Positions 9,041 to 16,631 of a DNA stretch of 64,000 nt are shown piece after piece. Position 1 is the first letter of the stretch; each line of letters opens with the position of its first letter. Below the pieces are notes generated by a model that worked only from the letters and a program-made list of their open reading frames with translations, was not told the origin of the DNA and did not search any database. The DNA is taken from NCBI RefSeq assembly GCF_024298825.1, contig NZ_CP101153.1, positions 620,001-684,000 on the forward strand. Reading direction: 5' to 3'. The translations under genes and the position numbers were made by a program. This stretch comes from Haloglomus salinum (GTDB lineage: Archaea > Halobacteriota > Halobacteria > Halobacteriales > Haloarculaceae).

Positions 9041-9460
9041 TTACTGTCGGGTCCGTTCTCTGAGCATCCCGACCGCTGTTGCGAATACGGTTCCACACAG
9101 CATCCCTACGGCACGCTTCCGTGGAATTTTCCCCGTCAGACCTGCGTGAGCTACCATGACCGTGTCAGTCGAATCTACGATGAGCGATATCCGTTCCCAC
9201 CGGGTTCGCTGTGCGGGTGGGGCAATCACTCGACCGATACCCAATGCGATTGCTCGGATACTGAAGTACCGGATCGCAACCTCGTTTGGACCATCTCCCT
9301 CGGGTGAGTAGATACCGTACCACTTCCCGAGGAGCCGGGGTTTCAGCAATCCGATACTGCCGAAGACGATTCTGAACCACGGCAAACTCCGCTCCAACCA
9401 CCGAACGGATGTACTGTCTGTTCGACTTCCGTGTTCGTTCTCCGTATCGAATCCGGTCAT
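9041..9460 (-). CDS. Small membrane-associated protein, DUF4267-like
   Basis: A 139-residue protein between two amidohydrolase genes in the same run. It has a hydrophobic WFRIVFGSIGLLKPRLLGKW segment near residue 27, an AIRYFSIRAIALGIG segment and a C-terminal AVGMLCGTVFATAVGML segment. This order (surface-seeking helix, Pro-rich turn, R-[GS]-x-R-x-[LI]-x-LG) is reminiscent of DUF4267-type small membrane proteins, but the match is from memory and loose. Spacing of 15-20 bases to both neighbours suggests co-transcription and a role linked to uptake or handling of the amidohydrolase substrate, which is inference. Confidence 0.6.
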   Translation of the reverse strand: MTGFDTENEHGSRTDSTSVRWLERSLPWFRIVFGSIGLLKPRLLGKWYGIYSPEGDGPNEVAIRYFSIRAIALGIGRVIAPPAQRTRWERISLIVDSTDTVMVAHAGLTGKIPRKRAVGMLCGTVFATAVGMLRERTRQ

Positions 9461-9480
9461 ATCACTCGGTTGGAATCAAT

Positions 9481-10950
9481 TCACAATTTATCCTTGGCTG
9501 ACTGAAGGACGGCTTTCGCAAACAAGCGGGTGGGCCCGCGCTTTGGTGCGTCCCGGAACGTCGAGACCGTGCTGGGGGTCTCAGTTCCATCCATCTCGAA
9601 AGACCACTCGGTCTCGGACTCGAGCTGCTCCATCGCCGCTTCGACACGGTTAATGACAGCGTCCGGATCCATCGTCTTCACCACACCGTCACGCATGAGG
9701 ACGTTCCCATCGACGATTACTGTCTCCACGTCGGCCCGGGTCGCTTGGTTAGCCACGTGGGCGAAGACGTTGTTACCCGGGGCGAACTTCGGGGAAGCGA
9801 AGTTGAGGACGATCATATCTGCTCGTTTCCCTGCCTCGATACTGCCGATCTCGTCACCGACGTTGAGTGCCTGGGCCCCCTCACGGGTGAGCATCCGGAC
9901 CAGCTCTTCGGAGGTAAACTGGCCACCACCCCATTCAGTTCTCGCCCGGAGTCGAGCCTGCCTGGCTTCCCCCAACAGGTCGTAGGAGTCGTGCCAGTAG
10001 TGGTCGTCGATGCCCAGTCCCACGTCGATGCCGGCGTCCCGGATATCGGGGACTGGCGTCCACTGCATGTCTGGATCGGCGTTCCAGTAACTGAAGATAG
10101 ATGGGCAGTGTGCGACCGAGGCACCTGCTTCTGCCGTCCGTTGGATATCTGCTTCGTCCGCGTTCCGGAAGTGGGCCGCAATCAGTCTCTCGTCCAGTAT
10201 ATCCGTCTCCTCCAGCAGGTCCAGCGAGTCGTCGGCTCCGTTCGACCGGGCGATCGTGTTACTCAGATCGAGTTCGAGCAGGTGCGTGTGGACGTTGATA
10301 TCTGGGTATTCGTCGGCGAACTCCGAGGCTTGCTCCCACAATTCGCGTGTGCACGCCCAGTCGCAATGGGGGCAGATCGTCGCCTGAATCCGCCCATCGT
10401 AGGACTCGTGGTAGTTTTCGATGAACTCGCGTGTGCGCTCGAACTGTTCGTCGACGGGAGTGTCCCAGAAGAGATCGCTTATCCAGTTCCCGAAGAAGCC
10501 GCGAAGACCGGCTTCACCGAAGCTCTCGGCACAAATACTGGGCCGAGTGTCCATCGTATTGACTGTCGTGATTCCACTTTTGAGAAAATTCAGTGCGGCG
10601 AGCTCGGCTCCAGCCTCGGCGAGATAATCGAGTTCTTCCTTGCCCATGCCCGTGAGGAGTGGCGCATTATATCCCCAGAGTTCGAAGTCGCCAAGGTCGC
10701 TGTGACCCGCCATCGTCGGGGACAGTTCGACATGGGTGTGGGTATTGACGAGGCCTGGCATGACCAGTTTCCCCGTTCCATCGATGACGACCTCAGCATC
10801 CAACTTCCCGTCTTCAGGCTTCGACGGACGCACGTCAATGATTTCCCCGTCGTTGACGAGGACGGTCCCGTGCTCGTAGAGGTCCTGGTCGTCGTTGACA
10901 GTCATCACGAGTGCATCGTGAATGACCAAGTCGGGATAGGTCGCCGGCAT
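9481..10950 (-). CDS. ATZ/TRZ-like amidohydrolase 3
   Basis: A 489-residue amidohydrolase, the most divergent of the three. Metal ligands are the canonical His71-Thr-His73 in GLVNTHTHVE; later motifs are HTHLLE, AAHFRNADEAD, HCPSIFSYWNAD and GLGIDDHYWHDS. AGKRADMIVLN marks the return to the beta-sandwich, and a C-terminal extension of about 55 residues matches the paralogues in position. First gene of the minus-strand run with the small membrane gene and amidohydrolase 2; its ATG at 10950 is 100 bases from the divergent regulator C. Family enzymes deaminate or dechlorinate ring or guanidino compounds; the substrate is not predictable. Confidence 0.87.
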   Translation of the reverse strand: MPATYPDLVIHDALVMTVNDDQDLYEHGTVLVNDGEIIDVRPSKPEDGKLDAEVVIDGTGKLVMPGLVNTHTHVELSPTMAGHSDLGDFELWGYNAPLLTGMGKEELDYLAEAGAELAALNFLKSGITTVNTMDTRPSICAESFGEAGLRGFFGNWISDLFWDTPVDEQFERTREFIENYHESYDGRIQATICPHCDWACTRELWEQASEFADEYPDINVHTHLLELDLSNTIARSNGADDSLDLLEETDILDERLIAAHFRNADEADIQRTAEAGASVAHCPSIFSYWNADPDMQWTPVPDIRDAGIDVGLGIDDHYWHDSYDLLGEARQARLRARTEWGGGQFTSEELVRMLTREGAQALNVGDEIGSIEAGKRADMIVLNFASPKFAPGNNVFAHVANQATRADVETVIVDGNVLMRDGVVKTMDPDAVINRVEAAMEQLESETEWSFEMDGTETPSTVSTFRDAPKRGPTRLFAKAVLQSAKDKL

Positions 10951-11050
10951 ATTTCATACAACAGGGGGAAGAACTGAGACGCTTTTGTCGAGGATGGTCT
11001 ATTGATTTAAGTCGGCGGTGAAAGAGTTTGGCGACAGGGAGCGAGTGACG
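10951..11050. promoter_or_regulatory. Divergent promoter region between amidohydrolase 3 and regulator C
   Basis: These 100 bases separate two divergent starts. On the plus strand an AT-rich ATTGATTTAAG around 11002-11012 lies about 40 bases before the ATG at 11051 and could be the TATA element for the regulator. No convincing palindrome was seen. A shared region of this size would allow regulator C to control both itself and the amidohydrolase run. Confidence 0.4.
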
Positions 11051-11743
11051 ATGAAACACATTCAACTCGAAACTCGAATCGACTCTACGTTTCTCCCGGA
11101 ACTATACTCGGCTGCTACCGAATCATCCGAAATTAGAGAGCTCCGCGTCATCGACTGGAATTTGGCAGCCGATGACAGAGGGACATTGCTTTACGCTATC
11201 GATGGGGATAGTGTCGTCTTCGATGAAGGTGCCAGCAAAACCGAGGGTATCGACAATTGTAGTTTTGCGTGCACAGATGAAACGATTTCGTACGCACTCG
11301 TCAGCGCTCGGCCTGCCGCAATGCCGTTTCTCAGTACGTTTATCGCAGTGATTGCGCGTGCGGGGTTGGTTGTACGAAAACCCCTCGTGTACCGAGACAA
11401 GCGATCCTACGCTCGCGTAGTCGGTGAACCTGCGCCGCTACAAGAAGCGATCGACGACACCCCCACGGGTATCAAGGTCGAAATCCAGCAGATCGGCCAG
11501 TATCCGTCAAGAGCGGAGAACCCATGGATGGGGTTGAGCGACCGACAGCAGGAGACAATCAAAACGGCGCTACAGCTGGGATACTACAAACAACCACGGG
11601 AGGCGACACACGCCGAAATCGCTGCTGAGATGGGATGTGCGCCGAACACTGTGACGATCCATCTTCAAAGAGGAGAGGCAAAGATCATCCAATCTGTGGA
11701 GAAGCGGCTACGAGATACCGCTCGGTCGGAGCCGTCCATTTAA
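11051..11743 (+). CDS. HTH_10 (bat-type) transcriptional regulator C
   Basis: A 230-residue paralogue of regulator B, starting MKHIQLETR, with a C-terminal HTH_10 domain: LSDRQQETIK, GYYKQPREATHAEIAAE and CAPNTVTIHLQRGEAK. The N-terminal sensory half is only partly alike, so ligands may differ. It is divergent from amidohydrolase 3 and is followed directly by the remnant of an MDR gene related to the one regulator B faces. The context says a regulator that originally governed an MDR plus amidohydrolase set. ATG 11051 matches the start of regulator B; the open codons before it do not. Confidence 0.82.
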   Translation: MKHIQLETRIDSTFLPELYSAATESSEIRELRVIDWNLAADDRGTLLYAIDGDSVVFDEGASKTEGIDNCSFACTDETISYALVSARPAAMPFLSTFIAVIARAGLVVRKPLVYRDKRSYARVVGEPAPLQEAIDDTPTGIKVEIQQIGQYPSRAENPWMGLSDRQQETIKTALQLGYYKQPREATHAEIAAEMGCAPNTVTIHLQRGEAKIIQSVEKRLRDTARSEPSI

Positions 11744-11832
11744 CCCCTATCGTCGCCGGCGCCTTTGCGTTCGATGACGCCACTCGGGTCCACCAAGAGA
11801 TACGTACCGGCAGGTACGTGGGGGAAACTCGT
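11741..11832 (+). pseudogene. 3' remnant of an MDR (quinone reductase type) gene
   Basis: From LTPIVAG to YVG the reading frame matches the C-terminus of the MDR gene at 4913-5872: both have a F[AD]FDD[AT][TA]R[VA]HQEIR[TA]G[RG]YVG pattern. By hand count about 66 of 80 bases agree. Just before the expected stop the run GTGGGGGAAACTCG has one more base than GTGGGAAAACTCG in the intact gene, which shifts the frame so it runs on to a stop at about 11860. Nothing of the first 290 codons remains. The remnant starts at the stop codon of regulator C. Confidence 0.8.
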
Positions 11833-12202
11833 TGGTTGGGAGATAGATCTCGAAGGAAGTGATTCCCCGAGCCACCTGCGTACTGCCCGCGACCTCCCGA
11901 AACGCGGGCTAGCACACCTCCAGGCTCGTCTCGGTCTGCAACACGTCACAGATAGATTGTAAGTTTTCACTTCCGGGAAAGGTATTCGCACAAGCGACAC
12001 TCGGCTGCGGCGGATTGGAAGTGCGGAATCTAGAGGCTCGGAGAGAGGAATTGAATGCACTCATGAAATAGCCGCCACAGCCATGTGCATTGAGACGGTC
12101 AGTCTCAACTATTCTGCTGGGTGATTCGATATCGCGCTGAGCGGTTTATCTCATATATCTCCGGAACACGTCCGCAACACAGCAACCGTCCGAGACACCG
12201 TT
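11833..12202. other. Intergenic region with the probable glycerate kinase promoter
   Basis: No supported gene. The minus-strand open frame here is antisense to the MDR remnant and has no family sequence. At 12143-12160 GGTTTATCTCATATATC gives two TATA-like elements 43-60 bases before the ATG at 12203. Base composition changes from the AT-richer left part to the GC-rich right part in this stretch, so it is the likely border of the island. Confidence 0.45.
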
Positions 12203-13585
12203 ATGAGCCCCCACGACGAGTCATCAGCCGTGATTCGCAACCGTGAGGCCCTGCTCGAGAGCGCGCAGGACCCCGAACTCGCCGAACTCGCGCTGGACTG
12301 CATCGCGGCGGGCATCCGGGCAGCCGATCCCTCTCACGCCACCAGCGAGCGCATCCGGCTGTCGGATGGCCGTCTCCGCGTCGGCGACGAGCCGTACGAC
12401 CTCTCGGCCTACGACCGCGTCCTCGTCCTCGGCGGCGGGAAGGCCGCGGCCGGGGTCGCCCGCGCCCTCGAGACGACCCTGGGTAACCGGCTCTCCGGTG
12501 GCGTCGTCGGTGTCCCAGCCGACGGGGACACGGCCGGCCTCGACCACATCGAACCCGTCACGGCAGGTCACCCCACCCCGACCGAGGGGAGCGTCGAGGC
12601 GGGCGAGCGCGTCCTCACCGCCGCGAACGAGGCCGACGAACGAACGCTCGTCCTCGCGGTCGTCACGGGTGGCGGCTCCGCGTGCCTCGCGGCGCCCGCC
12701 GGCGACCTTTCGCTCGCGGTCCTCCGCGACGTGACCGACGCACTCCTGGCCGCCGGCGCCGACATCGGCGAGACGAACGCGGTCCGCAAGCACGTCTCGG
12801 CGCTGAAGGGCGGCCGCCTCGCCCGCGCCGCTGCGCCCGCCACGGTCGTGGGGCTCCTCGTGAGTGACGTGGTGGGGGACGACCCAGCGGTCGTCGCCAG
12901 CGGCCCGACCGCGCCCGACCCGACGACCCACGCGGACGCACTCGACGTGCTGGACCGGTACGCCATCGACGCGCCGGCTGTCCGGACGCACCTGGAGGCC
13001 GGCGCACGCGGCGACCATCCCGAGACCCCCGACGCCGGGGACGCGGCGTTCGAGCGCGTGACGAACCACGTCCTCGCCGGGGCACGAACGGCCATCGACG
13101 CTGCCCGTGACCACGCGGCAGCGGCCGGATACGAGCCGCTCGTACTCTCCTCGCGTGTGCGCGGGGAGGCACGCGAGGCCGCGCTCACGGGCGTCGCCGT
13201 CGCGGAGGAAGCACTGGCGACCGGCGACCCCGTGGCCCCGCCCACGGTCGTGCTCTCAGGTGGCGAGACGACGGTGACGGTACAGGGCAGCGGCACGGGC
13301 GGACCGAACGGCGAGTACGCGCTCCGCGCGGCCCTGGAACTGGCTGACACCGACGCGCCGGTCGCGCTCGCGTGCGTGGACACGGACGGGCGGGACGGGA
13401 GCGCCGACGCCGCCGGCGCGCTGGTCGACCCCGGAACCATCGACGGCCGGGGGGTCGCCCGGGACGCGCTCGCACGGAGCGACTCCCATGGCTACCTCGC
13501 GGAACGCGGGGCACTGGTCCGGACAGGGGCGACGGGGACCAACGTGAACGACCTCCGGGTGTTCGTGGTCGGTCGGCAGACGTGA
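12203..13585 (+). CDS. Glycerate 2-kinase (DUF4147/MOFRL type)
   Basis: A 460-residue glycerate kinase that forms 2-phosphoglycerate from D-glycerate and ATP. Seen: RVLVLGGGKAA at about 70-80, the TGGGSACL phosphate loop, ETNAVRKHVSALKGGRLA, LVSDVVGDD and, in the C-terminal MOFRL domain, SGGETTV, GGPNGEYALR and GTNVNDL just before the end. Length is typical. Halophiles use this class to feed glycerate from sugar or amino-acid breakdown into lower glycolysis. It begins the GC-rich part of the window and shows no sign of an operon. Confidence 0.9.
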   Translation: MSPHDESSAVIRNREALLESAQDPELAELALDCIAAGIRAADPSHATSERIRLSDGRLRVGDEPYDLSAYDRVLVLGGGKAAAGVARALETTLGNRLSGGVVGVPADGDTAGLDHIEPVTAGHPTPTEGSVEAGERVLTAANEADERTLVLAVVTGGGSACLAAPAGDLSLAVLRDVTDALLAAGADIGETNAVRKHVSALKGGRLARAAAPATVVGLLVSDVVGDDPAVVASGPTAPDPTTHADALDVLDRYAIDAPAVRTHLEAGARGDHPETPDAGDAAFERVTNHVLAGARTAIDAARDHAAAAGYEPLVLSSRVRGEAREAALTGVAVAEEALATGDPVAPPTVVLSGGETTVTVQGSGTGGPNGEYALRAALELADTDAPVALACVDTDGRDGSADAAGALVDPGTIDGRGVARDALARSDSHGYLAERGALVRTGATGTNVNDLRVFVVGRQT

Positions 13586-13631
13586 GCGTGTGGGGGACGA
13601 GTTTTTGCTGGAGCCGGGCGTAGAGACACCC

Positions 13632-13844
13632 GTGCTGGAGTTCTTCCCCTCGCCGCTGACGTTCGACCGGTTATAGTGGGCCGTCTTCGGCCTCCACTGT
13701 CTCGTCGCGTCGCTGTTCGTCGCGGGCGCCATCGGCTTCATCCAGCAGGGCGAGCCGACCGGCGCCGTGCTCCAGAGCGTGCTCGCGCTCATGTTCACGG
13801 GCCTGGGGCTGGTCGTGGCGCGCATCGTCGGCCGGCGGCTGTAG
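13632..13844 (+). pseudogene. Small membrane protein gene interrupted by an amber codon
   Basis: From GTG 13632 the frame reads FFPSPLTFDRL, meets TAG at 13674-13676, and continues without another stop for 55 codons to TAG at 13842. The part after the amber codon has two hydrophobic stretches (about residues 16-36 and 47-63) split by QQGEPTG, and ends in a basic GRRL, as in small haloarchaeal membrane proteins. There is no ATG or usable GTG just after the amber codon, so the downstream half cannot be made alone. A single CAG-to-TAG change would explain it. Sequencing error and a non-coding stretch remain possible. Confidence 0.5.
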
Positions 13845-13867
13845 TCGCGGCCGGGTCGGAAACGCCG

Positions 13868-14905
13868 TCAGGAGAGACAGGCCGCGACCACGCGCAGCAT
13901 CCGCTCGCCCCGGACCTCCTCGGCGAACAGCGGGACGCGCTTCACGTCGTGCCCGCGGAACACGTCCTGGGCCCGCGAGAGTGCCTCGCGCTGGACCTCC
14001 CAGCGCCGCTGGCAGAACTCGCAGTTCTCCAGGTCGGGCGCGACGAACCAGTCGGCCTCCATGTCGGTCACGTCGGCCAGGTCCTGCATCACGCGGTTGA
14101 CGACCACGGTGCCGACAGGAATCTCGAAGGCGCGCAGGCGCTCCAGCAGGTGTTCGGACTCGACGACGCTCATCTCCTCGGGCACCATCACCACCCGGAA
14201 ATCGGTGCGTGCGGGGTCGCGCAGGCGCTCGCGGAGCCGCTCGACGCGGTCGGCCAGCACCCGCAGGTCGTCCATCCCCTGTTCGAGCGACTCCTCGTCC
14301 GCGCCGGCACCGAACAGGCCCTTGACGCTGCCCATCATCCCCGACAGCCGCTCACGGAAGGCGAGGAGACGGCCGGTCAGCGACTCCATCAGCTCCGGCA
14401 GCTCCAGCAGTCGCAGGGTGTGGCCCGTCGGGGCCGTATCCACGACGACGCGGTCGAACCGCTCGTCGTCCATGTACTGCAGGAGCAACTGCATCGCAGC
14501 GGCCTCGTCCGCGCCGGGCATCGTCCCCGCAGCGAACGGGTTCAGTCCCTCGTCCTGCATCAGCGCATCCAGGCCGCCGAGCATCCCGCCACCCTCGCCA
14601 CCCTCGGCGAACGGCCCGCTGGTCATCGCGTCCGGGTCGATCTCGGCGGCGTAGAGGGGCACGTCCTCGCGGACCCGGGTCGGCTCCGCCGGGATCTCCG
14701 TCTCCAGCGAGTCCGACAGGGAGTGCGCCGGGTCCGTCGAGACGGCGAGCGTCGAGACGCCGTCGCGAGCCGACGCGAGCGCGGTGGCGGCCGCCATCGT
14801 CGTCTTGCCGACACCGCCCTTCCCGCCGTAGAGGACGTACTCCGGTGCGTCGACGGCGAGAGAGTCCTCGACCGACTCCACGGCCTCCACGTCGATACTG
14901 CTCAT
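13868..14905 (-). CDS. Get3/ArsA-like ATPase
   Basis: A 345-residue P-loop ATPase of the ArsA/Get3 class. Walker A GGKGGVGKTT is at 27-36, the switch sequence DTAPTGHTLRLLELP in the middle, and CEFC at 295-298 gives the CxxC that in Get3 holds the inter-subunit zinc. One ATPase domain, as in Get3 and archaeal homologues, not the tandem form of bacterial ArsA. It probably works as a dimer in membrane-protein targeting or as a chaperone; no arsenical genes are nearby. ATG 14905 (MSSIDVEAVE) is used because the upstream codons are Arg-rich and overlap a promoter-like region. Confidence 0.86.
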   Translation of the reverse strand: MSSIDVEAVESVEDSLAVDAPEYVLYGGKGGVGKTTMAAATALASARDGVSTLAVSTDPAHSLSDSLETEIPAEPTRVREDVPLYAAEIDPDAMTSGPFAEGGEGGGMLGGLDALMQDEGLNPFAAGTMPGADEAAAMQLLLQYMDDERFDRVVVDTAPTGHTLRLLELPELMESLTGRLLAFRERLSGMMGSVKGLFGAGADEESLEQGMDDLRVLADRVERLRERLRDPARTDFRVVMVPEEMSVVESEHLLERLRAFEIPVGTVVVNRVMQDLADVTDMEADWFVAPDLENCEFCQRRWEVQREALSRAQDVFRGHDVKRVPLFAEEVRGERMLRVVAACLS

Positions 14906-15111
14906 ATGCCGCGGTACTCCACGCGGACGGGAGTACCCGTCGGTATCGCGTCCGTGCCGACGCCGCCGAAGGTTCAAACCGGATGCCGCACCACCGAACG
15001 CGGACGCGCCGCCAGCGCGGGGCGGCCCGGTTCCGACGCCGACCGGGAGTCCGGATAGGCCGCACGCGGGCGGTCGCGAGTACGAGGAGCCACGGCCACG
15101 CCCTGCTCCAG

Positions 15112-16212
15112 TCAGGCGAAGAACTCGCGGAGCCGCTCGGCCGCTTCCTCGACCCGTGGCGTCACCAGCGCGAAGCGGAGCCAGTCGGCACGTGATTCGC
15201 CGAACGCGTCCCCCGGCATCCCCGCGACGCCGGCCTCGTCGATGAGCCGCTCGACGTTCGCCAGCGTGCCGGGGTAGTCCTCGAATCTCGCGAGAACGTA
15301 GAAGGCGCCCTCGGGCGTAACGTAGTCAGCCCCAGCTGCGTCCAGCGCGGCCGTGAACGTCTCGATGCGGTCGGTCACGAGTTCCCGGTTGCGCTCGTAG
15401 TACGACTCGGGCGTCTCCCGGAGCGCCCGCAGCACCGCGTACTGCGCCGGGCGCGAGCAGGTCACGTTCGTCAGCATGTGCCGGGTGCGGACCGCCGGCC
15501 GCAGGTGCTCCGGAGCGATGCAGTAGCCGACTCGCAGGCCCGTGATGGCCATCGACTTCGAGAACGCGTTCGTCACGAACCGGTGCTCGGAGTCGAACTC
15601 GAGCGCCGAGCAGAACCGCCCGGAGTGGTCGAACCGCTCGTACACCTCGTCGCTGACGAGCAGCGCGTCGTGTGCCTCTGCGGCCTCCACGAGCGACCGC
15701 TTCGTCTCGCGCCCGTACACCGCGCCCGTCGGGTTGTTCGGCGAGTTGACGACGATGACGGCCGTCTCGTCACTCGCCGCCCGATGGACATCGTCGGGGT
15801 CGAGGCGTCCCTGTTCGTCGGCCGGCACGTAGGTCGCATCGGCACCCAGTAGCTCCGCCCTCCCGGCGTAGTACGGGTAAACGGGGTCGGTCAGCACCAC
15901 CTCGTTCCCGGGGTACTCGTCGAGGCCGATGGCCGTTCCGAGATGGTTGGCCTCGCCGGTCCCGTTCGTGACGAACACGCTCTCGGTCGGCACGCCGTGG
16001 TGGGCTGCGATGGCAGCACGGAGTTCGTCCAGCCCCTCGCTCGGCGGGTACTGGTAGTGCTCGACCGGCAGGTCCGCGAACTCCCGGAACCCATCGTGGA
16101 GTGCCTCTGGCGGTGCCCAGTCCGGATTGCCGCTCACCATGTCGACGACGTCCCGGTCGGCGGCCTCCGCGTACTGCATCACCCGGAAGAACAGTGGCCG
16201 CTCGTAGTCCAT
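15112..16212 (-). CDS. PLP-dependent class I/II aminotransferase
   Basis: A 366-residue aminotransferase of the aspartate aminotransferase fold. Seen: SGNPD near the N-terminus, TNGTGEANHL cofactor-phosphate loop, NSPNNPTG substrate/cofactor Asn region at 156-163, SDEVYERF at 187-194 and the PLP lysine K219 in NAFSKSMAITGLRVGY. The amino-group donor is not predictable; neighbours give no pathway. ATG 16212 is chosen over a GTG at 16236 because it begins the conserved MDYERPLFF segment. Divergent from the small membrane gene at 16347. Confidence 0.88.
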   Translation of the reverse strand: MDYERPLFFRVMQYAEAADRDVVDMVSGNPDWAPPEALHDGFREFADLPVEHYQYPPSEGLDELRAAIAAHHGVPTESVFVTNGTGEANHLGTAIGLDEYPGNEVVLTDPVYPYYAGRAELLGADATYVPADEQGRLDPDDVHRAASDETAVIVVNSPNNPTGAVYGRETKRSLVEAAEAHDALLVSDEVYERFDHSGRFCSALEFDSEHRFVTNAFSKSMAITGLRVGYCIAPEHLRPAVRTRHMLTNVTCSRPAQYAVLRALRETPESYYERNRELVTDRIETFTAALDAAGADYVTPEGAFYVLARFEDYPGTLANVERLIDEAGVAGMPGDAFGESRADWLRFALVTPRVEEAAERLREFFA

Positions 16213-16346
16213 ATCCCTGCTCACGGGGCGTCCCACCTGTCTCTTTCTGCTCGCGAGAGGGACGGGGACGATTCGACGGTCGGACGAGGATTCGACGGTC
16301 GGACGCGAAACGGTATTTCGGGAACCCGGCTACGGTCAGCCGTCGC

Positions 16347-16631
16347 ATGAGAGTTCCCATCCCGCGGAACAGGCTGGTAGCGTTCACCCTGGCGGGTGCC
16401 GTCCTGACCGCCGTCGTCGCCGTCGGACTGGCGTTCCCCGCACTCGGACTGACCGATGATCCCGATAGCCCATCGGTAGGCGATTCGGGGACGAACACCG
16501 TCGCACCCGACGCCCCGACCCCCAACCAGAACTTCACTCCCGCCGTCTCGCAGCCGAGTTCGTATGAGGAAGAGGAGCACGAAGACGAGGACGAGGACGA
16601 ACACGAAGCGGAGGAAGAGGAGTACGAGTAG
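16347..16631 (+). CDS. Small membrane-anchored protein with acidic tail
   Basis: A 94-residue protein: basic start MRVPIPRNR, one hydrophobic segment at 11-34, then a Pro/Thr linker and a C-terminal run of Glu, Asp and His from residue 74 to the end. Positive-inside reasoning puts the tail outside. Its TAG stop abuts the ATG of apbE at 16632 with no gap, so the two are translated together. The His- and Asp/Glu-rich tail could bind metal cations or dock to a partner; this is inference. No known domain and no flavinylation motif ([ST]GAT type) is visible. Confidence 0.68.
   Translation: MRVPIPRNRLVAFTLAGAVLTAVVAVGLAFPALGLTDDPDSPSVGDSGTNTVAPDAPTPNQNFTPAVSQPSSYEEEEHEDEDEDEHEAEEEEYE

Noticed and set aside
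8159-9307. Long plus-strand open frame of 382 codons
   Set aside because: It is antisense to amidohydrolase 2, which has clear metal-binding motifs; the plus frame has no family sequence.
9745-10977. Long plus-strand open frame of 410 codons
   Set aside because: It is antisense to amidohydrolase 3 and shows only shadow composition.
13632-13844. Pyrrolysine at the amber codon
   Set aside because: No pyl gene, suppressor tRNA or characteristic downstream hairpin is visible in the window, so a nonsense mutation is simpler.
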